Source: Clostridia bacterium (lineage in GTDB: Bacteria > Bacillota > Clostridia > Christensenellales > Maliibacteriaceae). Taken from it: a stretch of 7,596 bases of DNA. The first letter of the stretch is position 1; every line of letters starts with the position of its first letter. Positions 1-5,388 of this stretch are shown here, one piece after another. The stretch is taken from positions 1 through 7,596 of the forward strand of contig JAGBGW010000199.1 of NCBI GenBank assembly GCA_017935825.1, given 5' to 3'. Below the pieces are notes generated by a model. That model was not told where the DNA came from, searched no databases, and saw only the letters and a list, made by a program, of their open reading frames with translations. Both the position numbers and the translations under genes were made by a program.

Positions 1-165
1 TACAATGCCGCCGTTGCCTACAATGCATCCAGCATTCCTGCCACCTATTTCATCGATGCAGAAGGCAATATCGCAGGCTATGCCCGCGGCGCCATCGGTG
101 CAGATACCCTGCAGATGGGCATCGATCTGATTTTGCCGCAAAAAAACAGTAAAAATCCAAGCTGA
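1..165 (+). CDS. Thioredoxin-fold (TlpA/redoxin-like) protein, C-terminal fragment
   Basis: The frame is open from base 1 and ends at TGA 163-165, giving the last 54 residues of a protein whose start lies outside the window. The stretch around residues 8-23 reads NASSIPATYFIDAEGN. This is the usual segment of TlpA/ResA/redoxin proteins in which the cis-proline (P13, in IPATYFID) faces the active-site disulfide, followed by a beta-hairpin (D-A-E-G-N) and the closing helix (ADTLQMGID). Such proteins are thiol-disulfide oxidoreductases, often exported or lipid-anchored. The CXXC motif and any signal peptide would be upstream and cannot be checked. The tail (LPQKNSKNPS) is short and basic, as is common at this end of the fold. 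Its last codons lie inside the terminator stem. It converges on the araC-type gene, and nothing links it functionally to the other genes. Confidence 0.75.
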   Translation, partial: YNAAVAYNASSIPATYFIDAEGNIAGYARGAIGADTLQMGIDLILPQKNSKNPS

Positions 166-187
166 AAAAGCTTGGATTTTTCTTTTT
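151..187. terminator. Bidirectional intrinsic terminator between converging genes
   Basis: A perfect 12-bp inverted repeat (151-162 with 170-181) encloses a 7-nt loop. The stem's outer A/T pairs and the following T-rich run (177-187) give a U-tract for the + transcript of the thioredoxin-like gene. The A-run on the other side (141-155) gives a U-tract for the - transcript of the AraC-type gene, so one hairpin can serve both. It overlaps the last codons and stop codon of the upstream gene. Confidence 0.85.
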
Positions 188-1025
188 AATCTTCTGCGTG
201 ATATTCTGCCCGATAGCGGGAGGGTGTGAGCCCAAAGTGCATATGGAAAGCGCGGGAGAAGGCGCGTACATCGCGGAAGCCGCAGTTGTCGGCGATTTCC
301 GACAGCGTAGCCTGAGGCGCGGCGCGCAGCTGTTCAATGGCACGCTGCAGGCGCAGACGGGTCAGGTACTGCATAAAGGAACACTGGGCGATGGATTTGA
401 AAAAGTGCGCGAAGTAGGAAACCGAATAGCCGCAGTGATCTGCAGCGGATTCCAGCGTGATATCCTTTGAAAAATTGTCGCTGATGTAGTCGTTGACGTT
501 TTGCAAAAAGGTCAGTCGCTTGATGTGTCGCTCGGAAGATTCTGCATCGAAAGGCTTTAAAACCCCCGAATCGATGATGTCAAAGACGATGTGATTGGCA
601 AGGCTGTTGACAAGAAATGCATAGCCTGCAGGTTTTTCCTGCGCAAGGCGGACGGCTTCGACCAGCTGGTCACGCAGAATGTGGTTCAAGCTTTCATTCG
701 CGTGCAAAATAGGGGAAGCGCTTCGCATGGCGGCAAGATCGATGTGATCCTGCGAATTGGATGCATCGATTTTGATGACGTATTCACGGCAGATGTCGCT
801 TGCATGGTAGCCGTGGATCTGTCCGGGCATGAAGACACAAAGGTCGCCCGATTGGATATGGTAGGTGGTGCCAAGGGAGATGACTTCAAGCTCACCGTGC
901 TCCAGATACAAAAGCTCCAGTTCCGTATGAAAATGGGGCAGGGAGTTGATCGTACGGGCATTCAATGCCAGATAGGGAAAGTCAGGCGCTGCCTGATTGA
1001 AACGCTCAAAAAACAATTTTTCCAT
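186..1025 (-). CDS. AraC-family transcriptional regulator with N-terminal cupin sensor
   Basis: The product is 279 residues, the usual length for cupin-type AraC regulators. Residues about 20-95 form a sugar-binding-like cupin: the PHFHTELELLYLEHGELEV segment carries H31, H33 and E37, with PGQIHGYH (residues 67-74) as the second cupin motif. Residues about 175-275 are the AraC DNA-binding domain with two helix-turn-helix units. The first runs about 187-210 (TLESAADHCGYSVSYFAHFFK) and the second about 238-262, followed by the family signature GLTPSRYR (265-272). It is expected to bind DNA and respond to a small ligand, which the sequence does not identify. I chose ATG 1025 because a GGTGA ribosome site sits just upstream and the promoter -10 box lies at 1041-1046. 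A longer in-frame start at 1178 would place the promoter inside the gene. It is transcribed away from the amidohydrolase, so that gene and the RNA candidate between them are possible targets. Confidence 0.9.
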   Translation of the reverse strand: MEKLFFERFNQAAPDFPYLALNARTINSLPHFHTELELLYLEHGELEVISLGTTYHIQSGDLCVFMPGQIHGYHASDICREYVIKIDASNSQDHIDLAAMRSASPILHANESLNHILRDQLVEAVRLAQEKPAGYAFLVNSLANHIVFDIIDSGVLKPFDAESSERHIKRLTFLQNVNDYISDNFSKDITLESAADHCGYSVSYFAHFFKSIAQCSFMQYLTRLRLQRAIEQLRAAPQATLSEIADNCGFRDVRAFSRAFHMHFGLTPSRYRAEYHAED

Positions 1026-1040
1026 AATATCACCGTCATG

Positions 1041-1069
1041 AGTATACGGTTTTTTCTTTAAAAAAGCAA
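1041..1069 (-). promoter_or_regulatory. Sigma-A type promoter of the AraC-family gene
   Basis: On the minus strand TTGCTT (1069-1064) and TATACT (1046-1041) are separated by exactly 17 bp. That is five of six consensus bases at -10 and four of six at -35, in an AT-rich spacer. Transcription should begin near 1034, leaving a leader of only about 10 nt before the ATG at 1025, with the GGTGA ribosome site almost at the 5' end. Confidence 0.8.
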
Positions 1070-1119
1070 GATTTTGTAGTTGAAAAGCAAGAAAGGGGGC
1101 AGTAAAGCGAATTTGAGCG

Positions 1120-1128
1120 TGCCATAAT
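1120..1128 (+). promoter_or_regulatory. Possible extended -10 promoter for the structured RNA
   Basis: TGC immediately precedes CATAAT (1123-1128), giving an extended -10 element with no recognisable -35 box 17 bp upstream. A start near 1135 would put the 5' end just before the first base-paired segment of the RNA candidate downstream. The evidence is the motif and its position only. Confidence 0.35.
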
Positions 1129-1134
1129 AGGTCT

Positions 1135-1256
1135 GTCGCAAGGCACACATTGTCCGATGGCGATTTGACAATGTGCACGCTTGCGCAAGAGTTGAGCCCG
1201 ATTCACCCCTCGGGTTAAGCACAGGGAAGTCCGCTGCACTCGGACTTCCTTTTTTA
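1135..1256 (+). ncRNA. Candidate small structured RNA or attenuating leader (unidentified)
   Basis: No convincing gene is present here, but the DNA has a regular hairpin series ending in an intrinsic terminator. Hairpin 1 has an outer stem CGCAAG (1137-1142) with CTTGCG (1180-1185) and an inner 9-bp stem CACATTGTC (1146-1154) with GACAATGTG (1167-1175), around a 12-nt loop. Hairpin 2 pairs AGCCCG (1195-1200) with CGGGTT (1211-1216). Hairpin 3 is the terminator. With an extended -10 at 1120-1128 this would be an RNA of about 120 nt. It could be a free small RNA, or a leader regulating the amidohydrolase by premature termination, though that gene starts 150 nt past the terminator. I do not recognise a known riboswitch class. 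A faint likeness of the third segment to the 3' half of 6S RNA is not enough to name it. Confidence 0.35.
1225..1256 (+). terminator. Intrinsic terminator ending the structured RNA candidate
   Basis: A perfect 9-bp GC-containing stem, GGAAGTCCG (1225-1233) with CGGACTTCC (1241-1249), has a 7-nt loop and is followed by seven T residues (1250-1256). It works on the + strand only. No protein gene ends upstream of it on this strand, so it implies a transcript arising between the araC promoter and this point. Confidence 0.8.
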
Positions 1257-1355
1257 TTTCACATACATGCGGTTCGGTTTTGTATTGTGTGAAGTTCGCC
1301 AAAAGGTTCGTCTTTTGTACAAGATCGTGCCTGCTACTGGAATCTTTTGCTGTGT

Positions 1356-1390
1356 TGCAGTACAATAACTGCATTACGCCGCAATCGGCG
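1356..1390 (+). promoter_or_regulatory. Putative operator over a -10 box plus 5'-leader hairpin of the amidohydrolase gene
   Basis: A perfect inverted repeat TGCAGT (1356-1361), 6-nt spacer, ACTGCA (1368-1373) overlaps TACAAT (1361-1366), the best -10-like sequence before the amidohydrolase. The -35 region (TGGAAT at 1338-1343, 17 bp away) is poor, which would fit a promoter needing an activator. Just downstream, CGCCG (1377-1381) pairs with CGGCG (1386-1390) around CAAT, forming a small stable hairpin that ends six bases before the AAGGA ribosome site. The repeat could bind a dimeric regulator, but this is inference. Confidence 0.35.
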
Positions 1391-1408
1391 CATGGAAGGA
1401 ACAAAACT

Positions 1409-2209
1409 ATGGTACCTATCATCGACAGCCACTGTCATATCTATCCTGAAAAAATCGCAGCCCGTGCCGTGGCAGGCATCGGCGACTTTTATGATATCCC
1501 CATGGTGCTGGACGGCCGTGTGGACACGCTTCTTTCTTCGATGGCAAGCTGCGGCATCGACCATGCCGTGGTCTCCTCCTGCGCCACAAGCCCTGCGCAG
1601 GTTGCATCCATCAACAACTTTATCGCAGATGCTGTGGACAAAAGTGAAGGCAAATTCACCGGCCTTGGTACGCTGCATCCCGAAAGCGAAGACCTGGAAG
1701 GGGACTTTGAGCATCTTATGGCACTGGGTTTGAAGGGTGTAAAGATGCACCACGATTTCCAGAAATTTGCCATCGACGATCCCAAGTGCATGCCCATTTA
1801 CGAACTTTGCGCAGGTCGCATCCCGCTTCTTCTTCATACGGGAGACAATCGCTATGATTTTTCCAATCCCGATCATATGGAACCTGTGCTCAAGGCCTTC
1901 CCCAACTTGACCGTGGTGGGCGCACACCTTGGCGGCTGGTCCATCTGGGATCAGGCGGTGAAGTATTTGAGTAAATATGAAAACTTCGTGGTGGATTGTT
2001 CGTCCGCACTGTACGCCATTTCCCCCGAAACGGCGGTGGAAGTAATGAACGCCTACGGCGAGGACCGCATCATGTTCGGTACGGATTTTCCCATGTGGGG
2101 CGCCCGTGGTGAACTGAAACGAGTGGAAAAACTGGGCCTTTCCAAACGGGCACAGGAGAAGCTTTTCTACTATAATGCCAAACGGATTTTCAACATTGAA
2201 GAGATTTAA
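1409..2209 (+). CDS. Amidohydrolase-family (Amidohydro_2 type) metal-dependent hydrolase
   Basis: The product is 266 residues with the full motif set of TIM-barrel amidohydrolases of the ACMSD/Amidohydro_2 group. It has DSHCH near the N-terminus (H8, H10 as metal ligands), GVKMHH with K112 after strand 4, LLLHTGDN with H143, VVGAHLGG with H173, and MFGTDFPMW with the catalytic aspartate D226. Members hydrolyse or decarboxylate small organic substrates with a divalent metal. The substrate here cannot be told, and no signal peptide is visible, so it should be cytosolic. ATG 1409 was chosen because AAGGA (1396-1400) lies 8 nt upstream. An earlier in-frame ATG at 1280 has no ribosome site and adds 43 residues unlike the family. 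The gene stands alone between the AraC-type gene and the first T-box unit. No strong terminator follows it, only a weak 6-bp hairpin at about 2211-2232 without a T-run. Confidence 0.88.
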   Translation: MVPIIDSHCHIYPEKIAARAVAGIGDFYDIPMVLDGRVDTLLSSMASCGIDHAVVSSCATSPAQVASINNFIADAVDKSEGKFTGLGTLHPESEDLEGDFEHLMALGLKGVKMHHDFQKFAIDDPKCMPIYELCAGRIPLLLHTGDNRYDFSNPDHMEPVLKAFPNLTVVGAHLGGWSIWDQAVKYLSKYENFVVDCSSALYAISPETAVEVMNAYGEDRIMFGTDFPMWGARGELKRVEKLGLSKRAQEKLFYYNAKRIFNIEEI

Positions 2210-2271
2210 AACACAAATCCGTACGATTGTGTAAATAATCAAAAATCGTTCGGAAATATTCAAAAAAAGGC

Positions 2272-2300
2272 TTGCAATATGCAAAACGCTGTGATAGAAT
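2272..2300 (+). promoter_or_regulatory. Promoter of the first T-box/ligase unit
   Basis: TTGCAA (2272-2277) and TAGAAT (2295-2300) are spaced by 17 bp, and TG at 2292-2293 makes it an extended -10. Transcription should start near 2307, just ahead of T-box Stem I. The -35 box lies within the inverted repeat TTGCA-ATA-TGCAA (2272-2284), and the -10 box within GTGA-TAGAA-TCAC (2291-2303). Either could be an operator. The upstream stretch 2210-2271 is AT-rich with no gene. Confidence 0.8.
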
Positions 2301-2459
2301 CACAACAACTGAATAAGAAAAGCTGTGACGAAGACGGACGAATATACACTGCTTTGCAGAGAGTCGATCATTTGGTGCGAGATCGGCAGTAAGCATATTC
2401 CATTCCCATCACTTCCGAGCTGAAGTCCTGAACGAATTTCTATTAGGGGCTTTCGTGAT

Positions 2460-2479
2460 TGCTGCGTCAATGCATAGCG
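2460..2479 (+). repeat. 20-nt T-box element repeated identically at 5199-5218
   Basis: Twenty bases starting TGCTGCGTC and ending GCATAGCG are identical in both leaders (2460-2479 and 5199-5218). They lie between Stem I and Stem III, immediately 5' of a covarying hairpin (GCGCT/AGCGT here, GCGTT/AACGC in the second). They probably form the Stem II/IIA-B region. The identity stands out because Stem I and its flanks differ widely between the leaders. Confidence 0.8.
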
Positions 2480-2556
2480 CTTGTCAGAGCGTGAGAGCGG
2501 CAGATAAAAATATCTGCAATTTGAGTGGTACCGCGGGTCGTAAAAAAGTTTTTACA

Positions 2557-2592
2557 GCTCGTCTCAAAGACTTCTTTGAGACGGGCTTTTTC
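2557..2592 (+). terminator. T-box 1 regulatory terminator
   Basis: A 13-bp stem (2557-2569 with 2574-2586, one G-T pair) and ACTT loop are followed by TTTTTC. Its 5' arm includes CTCAAA (2563-2568), which the antiterminator takes when uncharged tRNA is bound, so the two folds exclude each other. Confidence 0.92.
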
Positions 2593-2699
2593 TTTTCCCC
2601 AGTGCACAGGGACAAAAGAAAAGCCGCCCGGCGCGCAGATTCTTATCAGCAAAATTCAACCTTCCAAAATGGAAGCAAGTTTTACAAGGAGGAACACAC

Positions 2700-4970
2700 A
2701 TGGACACCAACAACACTGCCAGCCAGCTTTTTGAGGTCGCTTGCCGTATTCGTGACATGCGTGAGATCGCAGGTTTTACCGTACAGGAAATGGCGGAAAA
2801 AACCGATGTAACCGTTGATGAGTATACTCGCTATGAGGCGGGTCTGCTGGATTTCCCCTTCAGCTTTGTGCATAAGTGCGCACTTGCCTTTGGCATCGGC
2901 ATGACCGATATTCTTGAAGGCCGCAGTGCAAACCTTTCTTCCTACGCAGTAACCCGTCGCGGCGCCACCAACTACGCGGCACGCGAGGATGGTATCGAGA
3001 TCTGCAACCTGGCACCCACCTTCCGCAATAAGCTGGCGCAGCCCTACTGGGTCCGTTATGAGTATTCCGAAGCCCAGCAGAATCGTCCCATCCACACCAC
3101 CACCCACTCCGGTCAGGAATTTGACTTTGTCATCAGCGGCAAGCTGAAGGTACAGATCGGTCAGCATTTTGAGGTTCTGGAAGAGGGCGACAGCATCTTC
3201 TACGATTCTTCCACCCCTCACGGTATGATCGCCGTCGACGGCAAGGATTGCGTCTTCTGTGCAGTGGTCATGCCCGACGATAAGAAGGAATCCGAAGACG
3301 ACATGCTTCGCAGCGTTGTCTCCGCCCGTACCACCGAGCCTCTTTGCGTGGAAAAGTTCGTCCACTGCATCGAAGACGAGCGCGGCGTACTGCAGGGCAT
3401 CGACTTTGTGGATGAAAATAAATTCAACTTCGCCTATGACGTGGTTGACGCCATCGCAGAAAAGAATCCCGACAAGCTTGCCATGCTGCATATCTCCAAC
3501 GATATGGTGGAACGCCGCTTCACCTTCCGCGACATGAAGCGCGCATCCAACCAGTGTGCAAACTACTTCAAGTCCCTGGGCATCAAAAAGGGCGACCGTG
3601 TTCTTGTCGTACTCAAGCGCCATTACCAGTTCTGGTTCACCATGCTGGCACTGCATAAGCTGGGCGCGATCCCGATCCCTGCCACCAACCAGCTGGTTGA
3701 GCATGACTTTGAATATCGCTTCAATGCAGCCGGCGTAAAGGCTATCGTCTGCACCGCAGATGGCGAAACTTCGCAGCATGCAGAACGTGCAGCTGCAAAG
3801 TGCCAGAGCGTGGAAGTGAAGATCATGGTTGGCGGCGAGCGTGAAGGCTGGCGCAACCTGGACGATGAGTACCAGATGTTCTCCAGCCACTTCGACCGCA
3901 ACGAAGATACCGCCTGCGGCGATGACACCATGCTGATGCTCTTCACCTCCGGCACCACCGGTTATCCCAAGATCGCAGCACACAGCTACAAGTACGCACT
4001 TGGCCACTTCATCACCGCCCGTTATTGGCACAACGTCAAGACCGACGGTCTGCATCTTACCATCTCTGATACCGGCTGGGGTAAGGCACTTTGGGGCAAG
4101 TTCTATGGTCAGTGGATGTGCGAAGGCGCAGTGTTCACCTACGACTTCGATCGTTTCGATGCATCCAAGATCCTGCCCATGTTTGCAAAGTACAACATCA
4201 CCACCTTCTGTGCGCCGCCCACCATGTACCGCATGCTGATCAAGGAAGACCTGTCCCAGTACGATCTTTCCTCCATCCAGTATGCCACCACCGCAGGCGA
4301 AGCACTCAACCCCGAGGTATTCTCTCAGTTTAAGAAGGCAACGGGTCTTACCATCATGGAAGGCTTCGGTCAGACCGAAACCACCTTGACCATCGCAAAC
4401 CTTGTGGGTACCACGCCCAAGCTTGGTTCCATGGGTAAAGCTGTACCGCTGTATGACCTTGACATCGTCGATCCCGACGGTAACTCCGTGGCAGACGGTG
4501 AAAACGGCGAGATCGTCGTACGTACCGCCAATGGCGTGCCCTGCGGTCTGTTCCAGGGCTACTACCTCAACGAGGAAGCCACCCGCGAGGCATGGCACGA
4601 CGGCATGTACCATACCGGCGACGTTGCATGGCGCGATGAGGACGGCTACATCTTCTACGTATCCCGTATCGACGACGTCATCAAGTCCTCCGGCTACCGC
4701 ATCGGACCGTTCGAAATCGAAAACGTCATCATGGAACTGCCCTATGTTCTGGAATGTGGCGTATCGGCTGAACCCGATGAGATCCGCGGTCAGGTGGTCA
4801 AGGCAAGCGTCGTACTGACCAAGGGTACCGAGCCTTCCGAAGAACTCAAAAAGGAGATCCAGACCTACGTCAAGCAGCACACGGCTCCTTACAAGTACCC
4901 CAGAATCGTTGTCTTCCGCGACGAACTTCCCAAGACCATCAGCGGCAAGATCCAGCGCAACAAACTGTAA
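2700..4970 (+). CDS. XRE HTH-cupin-acyl-CoA synthetase fusion (MACS-like, AMP-forming)
   Basis: The 756-residue product is about 200 longer than ordinary medium-chain acyl-CoA synthetases because of an N-terminal regulator-like half. Domains in order: XRE helix-turn-helix about 10-74; cupin about 115-190 (H132, H136, E140, then STPHGM 171-176); and an AMP-binding ligase about 240-756. Ligase motifs are the P-loop TSGTTGYPK (416-424), GFGQTETT (555-562), YHTGD (637-641), hinge SRIDDVIKSSGYR (655-667), and SGKIQ with the adenylation lysine K750. It should convert a short or branched carboxylic acid, ATP and CoA to acyl-CoA, AMP and PPi in the cytosol. MACS-like segments such as SDTGWGKALWGKFYG (457-471) support short/medium-chain acids. 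ATG 2700 follows a strong AAGGAGG (2686-2692). The T-box leader implies induction under amino-acid starvation, and 2-methylbutyrate is my preferred but unproven substrate. Aromatic acids such as phenylacetate remain possible. Confidence 0.9.
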   Translation: MDTNNTASQLFEVACRIRDMREIAGFTVQEMAEKTDVTVDEYTRYEAGLLDFPFSFVHKCALAFGIGMTDILEGRSANLSSYAVTRRGATNYAAREDGIEICNLAPTFRNKLAQPYWVRYEYSEAQQNRPIHTTTHSGQEFDFVISGKLKVQIGQHFEVLEEGDSIFYDSSTPHGMIAVDGKDCVFCAVVMPDDKKESEDDMLRSVVSARTTEPLCVEKFVHCIEDERGVLQGIDFVDENKFNFAYDVVDAIAEKNPDKLAMLHISNDMVERRFTFRDMKRASNQCANYFKSLGIKKGDRVLVVLKRHYQFWFTMLALHKLGAIPIPATNQLVEHDFEYRFNAAGVKAIVCTADGETSQHAERAAAKCQSVEVKIMVGGEREGWRNLDDEYQMFSSHFDRNEDTACGDDTMLMLFTSGTTGYPKIAAHSYKYALGHFITARYWHNVKTDGLHLTISDTGWGKALWGKFYGQWMCEGAVFTYDFDRFDASKILPMFAKYNITTFCAPPTMYRMLIKEDLSQYDLSSIQYATTAGEALNPEVFSQFKKATGLTIMEGFGQTETTLTIANLVGTTPKLGSMGKAVPLYDLDIVDPDGNSVADGENGEIVVRTANGVPCGLFQGYYLNEEATREAWHDGMYHTGDVAWRDEDGYIFYVSRIDDVIKSSGYRIGPFEIENVIMELPYVLECGVSAEPDEIRGQVVKASVVLTKGTEPSEELKKEIQTYVKQHTAPYKYPRIVVFRDELPKTISGKIQRNKL

Positions 4971-5009
4971 TTTTACCGCATAAAAAGAGACGGCAACTGA
5001 CAAAATCCC

Positions 5010-5038
5010 TTGACAGGAACGCCGCGGTATGGTACTTT
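5010..5038 (+). promoter_or_regulatory. Promoter of the second T-box/ligase unit
   Basis: A consensus -35 TTGACA (5010-5015), 17-bp spacer and TACTTT (5033-5038) with an upstream TG (5030-5031) make an extended -10 promoter. The start should be near 5045, shortly before Stem I at 5057. There is no clear intrinsic terminator between the first ligase stop (4970) and this promoter, so read-through into the second leader is possible. The second T-box terminator would then also gate that read-through. Confidence 0.75.
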
Positions 5039-5056
5039 AATACTACATCACACAAA

Positions 5057-5352
5057 AGCGATGAAGGAGAGGGCAAAGGAGACATCCTTTTTGCAGAGAG
5101 TCGGCGGTTGGTGCGAGCCGATAAAGGCCTCATTTGCAAGTAGCTCCGGAGCTGGAAGGAAGAACGTATCGTCGATATCAGTAGAACCTTCCCGTGCATG
5201 CTGCGTCAATGCATAGCGTTTGATGGAACGCGAAAAGTGGCGGCAGATCGTGAGGTCTCCGCAATTTGAGTGGTACCGCGGGTATATTCAAATTCAGTTT
5301 TTGATTTGAACGCTCGTCTCAAAGCATTCTTTGGGGCGAGCTTATTTTTTTC
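5057..5352 (+). promoter_or_regulatory. T-box riboswitch 2, probable tRNA-Val (GTA) specifier
   Basis: Stem I opens with AGC (5057-5059) pairing GCT (5151-5153), a kink-turn-like GATGA/GGA, GGAG (5066-5069) with CTCC (5144-5147), and GCAAA (5073-5077) with TTTGC (5133-5137). The AG bulge AGAGAG (5095-5100) and distal loop GGTGCGA (5110-5116) are on the CGGC/GCCG tip. Between TTTGC and CTCC lie six bases, AAGTAG, so the specifier is best read as GTA (5140-5142, Val), flanked by AA and a purine. Stem II pairs GGAAGG (5154-5159) with CCTTCC (5187-5192), and Stem III spans 5240-5262. The T-box TGGTACCGCGGGT is at 5271-5283. TTTGAG (5265-5270) can pair CTCAAA (5318-5323), inside the terminator arm. 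TGGT predicts an A73 tRNA, which fits Val and argues against Ser (AGT), the other possible triplet. Confidence 0.93.
5312..5352 (+). terminator. T-box 2 regulatory terminator
   Basis: A 13-bp stem (5312-5324 with 5329-5341, two G-T pairs) and CATT loop are followed by TTATTTTTTT. The 5' arm is the same GCTCGTCTCAAAG sequence as in the first leader, while the 3' arm differs but still pairs through G-T wobbles. Confidence 0.92.
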
Positions 5353-5388
5353 CATCCGCCTCAACCATTGCGAAAGGATGAAAGACAA

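Larger units (their letters stand above)
2321..2597 (+). promoter_or_regulatory. T-box riboswitch 1, probable tRNA-Ile (ATC) specifier
   Basis: All main parts of a transcriptional T-box are visible. Stem I begins with AGCT (2321-2324) pairing AGCT (2418-2421), a kink-turn-like GTGA/CCGA, and GAAG (2330-2333) with CTTC (2412-2415). Above this GAATAT (2340-2345) pairs ATATTC (2395-2400). The AG bulge AGAGAG (2358-2363) and distal loop GGTGCGA (2374-2380) are capped on CGATC/GATCG. The triplet just before A-CTTC is ATC (2408-2410), so Ile is the best specifier, although CCC precedes it instead of the usual purines. Stem III pairs GCAGATA (2500-2506) with TATCTGC (2511-2517). The T-box TGGTACCGCGGGT is at 2526-2538. 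TTTGAG (2520-2525) can pair CTCAAA (2563-2568) in the antiterminator, and those same bases belong to the terminator stem. TGGT matches an A73 discriminator, as in tRNA-Ile. Confidence 0.93.

Noticed and set aside
186..1178. Longer AraC-type protein starting at 1178
   Set aside because: The extra 51 residues do not resemble the family, no ribosome site is present, and the promoter at 1041-1069 would lie inside the gene.
1131..1225. 6S RNA, tRNA or known riboswitch in the intergenic RNA candidate
   Set aside because: The 5' half lacks a partner for a 6S closing stem, no cloverleaf forms on either strand, and no riboswitch core motif known to me is present. It is kept only as an unidentified structured RNA.
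1280..1408. Upstream in-frame start for the amidohydrolase
   Set aside because: It has no ribosome site and adds a Cys/Phe-rich 43-residue extension unlike the family, whereas ATG 1409 has AAGGA at proper spacing and starts just before the DSHCH motif.
2682..5003. A 773-codon open frame on the minus strand opposite the first ligase, and a similar 791-codon frame at 5206-7581 opposite the second
   Set aside because: Both mirror real genes whose C-ending codon bias leaves the antisense frame open. The peptides lack recognisable domains and run across the T-box leaders, and the + strand products match known families throughout.
5140..5143. Ser (AGT) as specifier of T-box 2, and Ser (TCA) or His (CAT) for T-box 1
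   Set aside because: Each needs a one- or two-base shift from the expected position. Bacterial tRNA-Ser (G73) and tRNA-His (C73) would call for TGGC or TGGG in place of the observed TGGT.
5378..5388. Alternative ATG at 5378 for the second ligase
   Set aside because: It is out of frame with the ligase and forms part of the AAAGGATG ribosome-site region.
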